From NCBI RefSeq assembly GCF_001280425.1, contig NZ_LIUF01000005.1, positions 1 to 64,000 on the forward strand: a stretch of 64,000 nt of DNA, written 5' to 3'. Below, one piece after another: positions 59,801-64,000 of the stretch; positions within the stretch are counted from its first letter, which is position 1, and every line of letters begins with the position of its first letter. The position numbers and the translations under genes were made by a program. The DNA comes from Haloarcula rubripromontorii. Its GTDB lineage: Archaea > Halobacteriota > Halobacteria > Halobacteriales > Haloarculaceae. Under the pieces are notes generated by a model that worked only from the letters and a program-made list of their open reading frames with translations, was not told the DNA's origin and made no database searches.

Positions 59801-61222
59801 GTGAACTACGACCAAGCGCGCTGGACCGACGACAGCGACGACCTGTATGAACCGCTGCTCTCGGAGAAAGCGAACGAAACGGTCGAGGTCGACGACTCGC
59901 CGCTACCTGACGACCTGACGCGGGACTCCCTCTCGCTGCCGGACCCAGCCGAGCCTGAACTGGCCCGACATTACACGCGCCTTTCGCAGATGAACTACGG
60001 CGTCGAGAGCGGGCCGTTCCCGCTTGGTTCGTGTACGATGAAGTACAACCCCTCCTTTACCGAGGATGTCGCTGGGCGGGCAGACGCCGCTATCCATCCG
60101 GGCCGGCCTGATTCAACTGTGCAGGGGACGCTAGCGCTGTGTCACCGGCTACAGGACTATCTGGGCCGCATCGGCGGTATGGACGCCGTGACGCTGCAGC
60201 CACCCGCCGGCGCGGCCGGTGAGTTCACCGGGATACAGATTGCAAAGGCGTACCACGAACACAACGACGACGAGCGCTCGGAGGTCGTCATCCCGGACTC
60301 GGCACACGGCACGAACTTCGCAACGGCGGCGATGGCCGGCTACGAGGTCGTGGAGCTACCGAGCGGCGACGACGGTCGCGTCGACATCGAGGCGCTGGAG
60401 GCGGCTGTCGGCGACGATACCGCCGCGTTGATGCTCACAAACCCCAACACGCTGGGGCTGTTCGAGCGCGATATCGAGCACGTCGCCGACATCGTCCACG
60501 ACGCCGGCGGCCTGCTGTACTACGACGGCGCGAACCTCAATGCCCTGCTCGGGCGCGCTCGCCCCGGCGATATGGGCTTTGACGTGATGCACTACAACGT
60601 CCACAAGACGTTCGCGACGCCCCACGGCGGCGGTGGCCCCGGTGCCGGCCCGGTCGGCGTCCGCGAGGAACTGGCACAGTTCCTCCCGAACCCGCACGTC
60701 AGAGAGCGCGGTGGGAACTACGAACACTACGAGCCATCGAACTCCATCGGGAAGGTGCATGGCTTCTATGGCAACTGGCCGGTACTGCTCAAAACCTTCG
60801 CCTATATCGCCAGACTCGGCGACGAGGGCCTGCGGGACGCCAGCGCGAAGGCCGTGCTGAACGCGAACTATCTCGCCGAGCAGATTGAGTACGAAGTTCC
60901 CTTCGGCCCGTTCCACCACGAGTTCGTCGCCAGCGCGGGCGAGCAGGACGCCGCAGACGCGGCCAAGCGGATGCTCGATTACGGCGTCCACCCACCGACG
61001 ACGAAGTGGCCTGAAATCGTCGATGAGGCGTTGATGACCGAGCCCACGGAAGGTGAAACCAAGCGCTCGCTGGACCAGCTCGCGGCCGCGTTCAACGCTG
61101 TGGCCGGTGACTCGGACGCCGAACTGGCCGACGCACCGTCGCGTCCGACGGCGAAACGCATCGACCAGGCGACTGCGGCCCGGAACCCGCGGCTCTCCTG
61201 GCAGGCGCTTGACGACACGTAG
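59801..61222 (+). CDS. gcvPB: glycine dehydrogenase (decarboxylating) subunit 2 GcvPB
   Basis: The 473-residue C-terminal half of the P-protein binds PLP and decarboxylates glycine. GVESGPFPLGSCTMKYNP, LQPPAGAAGEFTGI, DSAHGTNFATAAMAGYEV and YDGANLNALLG are visible, and HYNVHKTFATPHGGGGPG holds the PLP Lys269. GTG 59801 is chosen from the ribosome site and N-terminal match. An open extension upstream to 59588 overlaps gcvPA and has non-native composition. No lipoamide dehydrogenase is in the window. Confidence 0.94.
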   Translation: MNYDQARWTDDSDDLYEPLLSEKANETVEVDDSPLPDDLTRDSLSLPDPAEPELARHYTRLSQMNYGVESGPFPLGSCTMKYNPSFTEDVAGRADAAIHPGRPDSTVQGTLALCHRLQDYLGRIGGMDAVTLQPPAGAAGEFTGIQIAKAYHEHNDDERSEVVIPDSAHGTNFATAAMAGYEVVELPSGDDGRVDIEALEAAVGDDTAALMLTNPNTLGLFERDIEHVADIVHDAGGLLYYDGANLNALLGRARPGDMGFDVMHYNVHKTFATPHGGGGPGAGPVGVREELAQFLPNPHVRERGGNYEHYEPSNSIGKVHGFYGNWPVLLKTFAYIARLGDEGLRDASAKAVLNANYLAEQIEYEVPFGPFHHEFVASAGEQDAADAAKRMLDYGVHPPTTKWPEIVDEALMTEPTEGETKRSLDQLAAAFNAVAGDSDAELADAPSRPTAKRIDQATAARNPRLSWQALDDT

Positions 61223-61298
61223 CCGCTCGTTTCGACATTTGATACTCTCGCCCGAGCGTATATGCCACCCCGTGGTATAGCAATTACAACGGAACGCT

Positions 61299-64000
61299 AT
61301 GTCCGATATGCCGCATTTGTTGTACGTAGGCGCTGCTGACGATGACGCGGACACAGCCATGCCCGGCACGCCGGCTTCGGTCACGTCGGTCACCGGTGTG
61401 GCGGAGGCGCTGTCTGAACTGGCCGAGCACGCCTACGACGCCGTCGTCTGTGAACAGTACCTGTCGGGGGGAGACACCGGGCTGGAGGCACTGGCAGCGA
61501 TACGTGAGCAGTACGACGCACTCCCGGTCGTACTCTGTACGGCCGAACCGGACGGCTCGGTCGCCGCTCGCGCGACACGACTCGATGTGACCGAGTACGT
61601 CCCTCGTAGCGAAGTGTCGCTGACGGACCGAGTGTACGATATCGTGACGCAGGGGCGCGGACCAACGGGCCGCGGCAACGAAAGTCGCTCACCGGCGGCT
61701 CCCGATGGCCGGCCGACGCGGCTCCCACCGGAACTCGCGGACTCCTTCGACGCCATCGCCGGTAGTATCTCCGATGCCGTCGTCACAATCGATGCCGACA
61801 GCGAAGTCGTGTACGCCAACGACGAGGCCGCTGAGCTGACTGGCTATGACCGCGAGGAGCTGGTCGGTGACGATTTCGCGAAAGTGATCCCCGAACATCT
61901 TCGAAGCTCCCACTTCGAGGGAGTGGACCGCTACCGCCGGACCGGCGACCGGAACGTCGACTGGGACTACCTCGAACTGCCGCTCGTAACTGCTGCCGGG
62001 GACCAGCTGACCGTTGCGGTGTCGTTCGGCGATTTCGAGCGAAACGGACAGTGGTTCTGTACGGGCGTTCTCAGGGATATCTCTGATCGAAAAGAACGCG
62101 AACGGGCGCTCGAAGAGACGAACCGGCGCCTCGACCTGGCGCTGGATGGAACGGACACCGGCGTCTACGAGTGGAATCTGGGCACCGGCGAGATGGTCTG
62201 GGACGAAGCGACCGCGGAACTCTTCGGAACGACGCCAGCGGCCTTCGAAGGCACCGTCTCGGCGTTCTACGAGTGCGTCCATCCCGACGACCGGCAGTCG
62301 CTCGAAGCGGCGTTCGAGCGGGTGTCGGAGAGCGGCGAACGGGTCGACGCCGAGTTCCGTACCGATGTCGACGGAGAGACGCGATGGCTCCGGACGAGCG
62401 GCGTTATCGAGGACCGGGACGCACAGGCCCCGCGCCTTGTCGCCATCGCCACGGATATCACGGAGCGTAAGGAGCGCGAACGGGCGTTGCGTGCCAACAA
62501 CGACTCGCTGCAGGAGCTGACACAGCTTGCAACCGGGAACGGACTCAGCGAGGCCGAAACCGTCAGCCGAGTCATCGAAATCGGGCTGGACCGACTCGAC
62601 ATGGCGTTTGGCTATCTGAGCCGTATCGAAGACGGGGTCCACGAAATCCAGCTGGTCACCGGGAACACCCCTCTCGAATCCGGGACACAGACGCCGCTTG
62701 AAGACACGTACTGCCAGCAAGTGCTCGAATCCGGTGACCTTTACGCAATTACCGATGCCACCAGCGAGGATGGACACGTAGGTGACGTGTATCGGAAAAG
62801 CGGTGTCGCGTGCTACGCCGGTGGCCTCATCACGGTCGACGGCGAGCCGTACGGAACGCTCTGTTTCGGCGATGAACGGCCACGGTCGGAGCCATTCTCC
62901 GAGAGCGAGGAGGCGTTCATGAATGTCCTCGTAGAGTGGGTGAACCACGAACTCGAACGCCGCCACCGCGAGGACGAACTCGAACGCTACGAGAACATCA
63001 TCGAGGCGGTGGACGACGGCGTGTACGCCCTTGACTCGGAGGGGTATTTCGAGTTCGTCAATCAGGCGATGACCGACCTCACGGGCTACTCCGAGTCTGA
63101 ACTGCTTGGTTCGTACACCGGCTTCATCAAAAACGACGGCGTGGTCGAGCGGGCTACGTCTATCGTGCAGGAGATGATATTCGAGGACCGCGACGACGAA
63201 GAAACGTTCGAGTTGGAGATCCAGCAGGCCTCGGGGAACTCGTTCCCAGCGCAGGACCACATGACGCTGCTGTACGACGATGCCGGGCGATTCGATGGGA
63301 CTGCAGGCGTCATTCGGGATATCACTGAGCAGAAACAGCGCGACGAGGCCCTGGCCGGACTGCTGGATACGACCCGGTCGCTCATGCAGGCCCAGACGGC
63401 TCAGGAGGTCGCCGAAACGGTTATTCAGGCGACCGAGTCGGACCTCGGGTTCGACCACGCGCTCGTCAGACTGTACAATGCGGAAACGGACACACTCCGG
63501 CCGGCCGCCGCCAGTGACAAAGTCCCGGAACGACCGGTGTACGACGCTGACGAGGGGTTCCCTGGCGACGCGTTCCAGCGCGGTGACCCGATGGTCGTTG
63601 ACGAGTTCGACCGGGTCGACAACTACGACTCCGATGTTCTGACAGCGGTCATGTACCTTCCGATAGGTGACCACGGGGTCGTGAGTATCGGCGCACAGCG
63701 GGGCCACGAGTTCACCGAATCGGACGTCTCTGTTGGGAAGATTCTCGCGTCCAATGCAGCCGCCGCGTTCGACCGGGTCGAGCGCGAGCGGAGCCTGTTG
63801 CGGTACGAGTCGGTCGTCGAGAACGTCCGTGACATGATGTACGTCCTCGACGACGAGGGCCGGGTCCAGTTGGTCACCGAACCGCTCGCGGAGTGGCTCG
63901 GCTACGACCGGGCGACGCTTCTCGGTCAGCGTCCGAGCGTGGTCCTCGAACAGGACGCTGTCGATGAGTTTACCCGCCGCATTGCCGACCTCCGTCAGCG
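61299..64000 (+). CDS. large PAS/GAF sensor protein with receiver-like N-terminus, incomplete
   Basis: The frame is open from ATG 61299 to the window end, about 900 residues. Residues 1-115 look like a response-regulator receiver, but the phosphoacceptor position reads VVCEQYLSGGDTG, with Glu instead of Asp. Then come PAS (about 146-265), PAS3-type (275-388), GAF (400-553), PAS (562-678), GAF (682-827) and the start of another PAS (832 on). This order is typical of haloarchaeal Bat-like regulators or PAS kinases; the C-terminal output domain is outside the window. No membrane helix is seen. A TATA-like GGTATAGC lies about 19-26 bases before the start. Confidence 0.85.
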   Translation, partial: MSDMPHLLYVGAADDDADTAMPGTPASVTSVTGVAEALSELAEHAYDAVVCEQYLSGGDTGLEALAAIREQYDALPVVLCTAEPDGSVAARATRLDVTEYVPRSEVSLTDRVYDIVTQGRGPTGRGNESRSPAAPDGRPTRLPPELADSFDAIAGSISDAVVTIDADSEVVYANDEAAELTGYDREELVGDDFAKVIPEHLRSSHFEGVDRYRRTGDRNVDWDYLELPLVTAAGDQLTVAVSFGDFERNGQWFCTGVLRDISDRKERERALEETNRRLDLALDGTDTGVYEWNLGTGEMVWDEATAELFGTTPAAFEGTVSAFYECVHPDDRQSLEAAFERVSESGERVDAEFRTDVDGETRWLRTSGVIEDRDAQAPRLVAIATDITERKERERALRANNDSLQELTQLATGNGLSEAETVSRVIEIGLDRLDMAFGYLSRIEDGVHEIQLVTGNTPLESGTQTPLEDTYCQQVLESGDLYAITDATSEDGHVGDVYRKSGVACYAGGLITVDGEPYGTLCFGDERPRSEPFSESEEAFMNVLVEWVNHELERRHREDELERYENIIEAVDDGVYALDSEGYFEFVNQAMTDLTGYSESELLGSYTGFIKNDGVVERATSIVQEMIFEDRDDEETFELEIQQASGNSFPAQDHMTLLYDDAGRFDGTAGVIRDITEQKQRDEALAGLLDTTRSLMQAQTAQEVAETVIQATESDLGFDHALVRLYNAETDTLRPAAASDKVPERPVYDADEGFPGDAFQRGDPMVVDEFDRVDNYDSDVLTAVMYLPIGDHGVVSIGAQRGHEFTESDVSVGKILASNAAAAFDRVERERSLLRYESVVENVRDMMYVLDDEGRVQLVTEPLAEWLGYDRATLLGQRPSVVLEQDAVDEFTRRIADLRQ

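Noticed and set aside
61689-63707. Long minus-strand open frame of 672 codons opposite the PAS/GAF sensor
   Set aside because: It is a shadow of the plus-strand gene in GC-rich DNA. It has no recognisable domain, while the plus frame shows clear PAS and GAF motifs.

Overview
The window comes from a halophilic archaeon, most likely Haloarcula or a close relative. The proteins are strongly acidic, TATA-like boxes lie about 25-35 bases upstream of many leaderless ATG or GTG starts, and the core genes are archaeal: radB, cdc48, S8e, archaeal trpDFEG, type-2 pyrF and split gcvPA/gcvPB. The genus is inferred from overall gene content and style; no database search was run.

Bases 1-18545 form a surface-glycan island. 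It begins with a partial IS5-type element that ends against a methyltransferase gene, followed by a decayed IS6-type element with intact 14-base ends. Next come an O-antigen ligase/polymerase-like membrane protein, two alkaline-phosphatase-superfamily enzymes, a polysaccharide deacetylase, a GT4 glycosyltransferase, a capsule-synthesis-like transferase and an ABC exporter. A four-gene overlapping operon for an activated nonulosonic (sialic/legionaminic-like) acid follows: NeuB, a TIM-barrel isomerase, a formyltransferase and NeuA. A sugar aminotransferase and a sugar-nucleotide SDR come after it. The likely product is an N-formylated nonulosonic acid for a cell-surface glycan.

Bases 18770-24281 hold a shortened DUF4330-like gene and four regulators: a Bat-type HTH protein, a membrane-anchored MarR-like protein with 11 extracellular calcium-binding repeats, and two winged-helix proteins with C-terminal membrane segments. 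Bases 24434-37805 are housekeeping: trkA, phoU, radB, larC, a universal stress protein, cdc48, an MDR oxidoreductase, a four-CBS protein with an HPF-like tail, and a single-domain lycopene-cyclase-like protein. Bases 37806-39996 look like the remains of an integrated element, with a broken tyrosine integrase.

Bases 39997-64000 carry tRNA-Val(GAC); the overlapping trpD-F-E-G operon behind a TRP-box-like operator; pyrF; rps8e; an AbrB-PhoU regulator divergent from pstSCAB across an AT-rich palindromic control region; TatD and NYN nucleases; a PAS histidine kinase; and the glycine cleavage genes gcvT-gcvH-gcvPA-gcvPB. A large PAS/GAF sensor runs off the end. The clearest regulatory candidates are the trp operator and the pst control region. 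The most unusual coding finds are the formyl-nonulosonate cluster, the membrane-tethered MarR-like protein and the CBS-HPF fusion.
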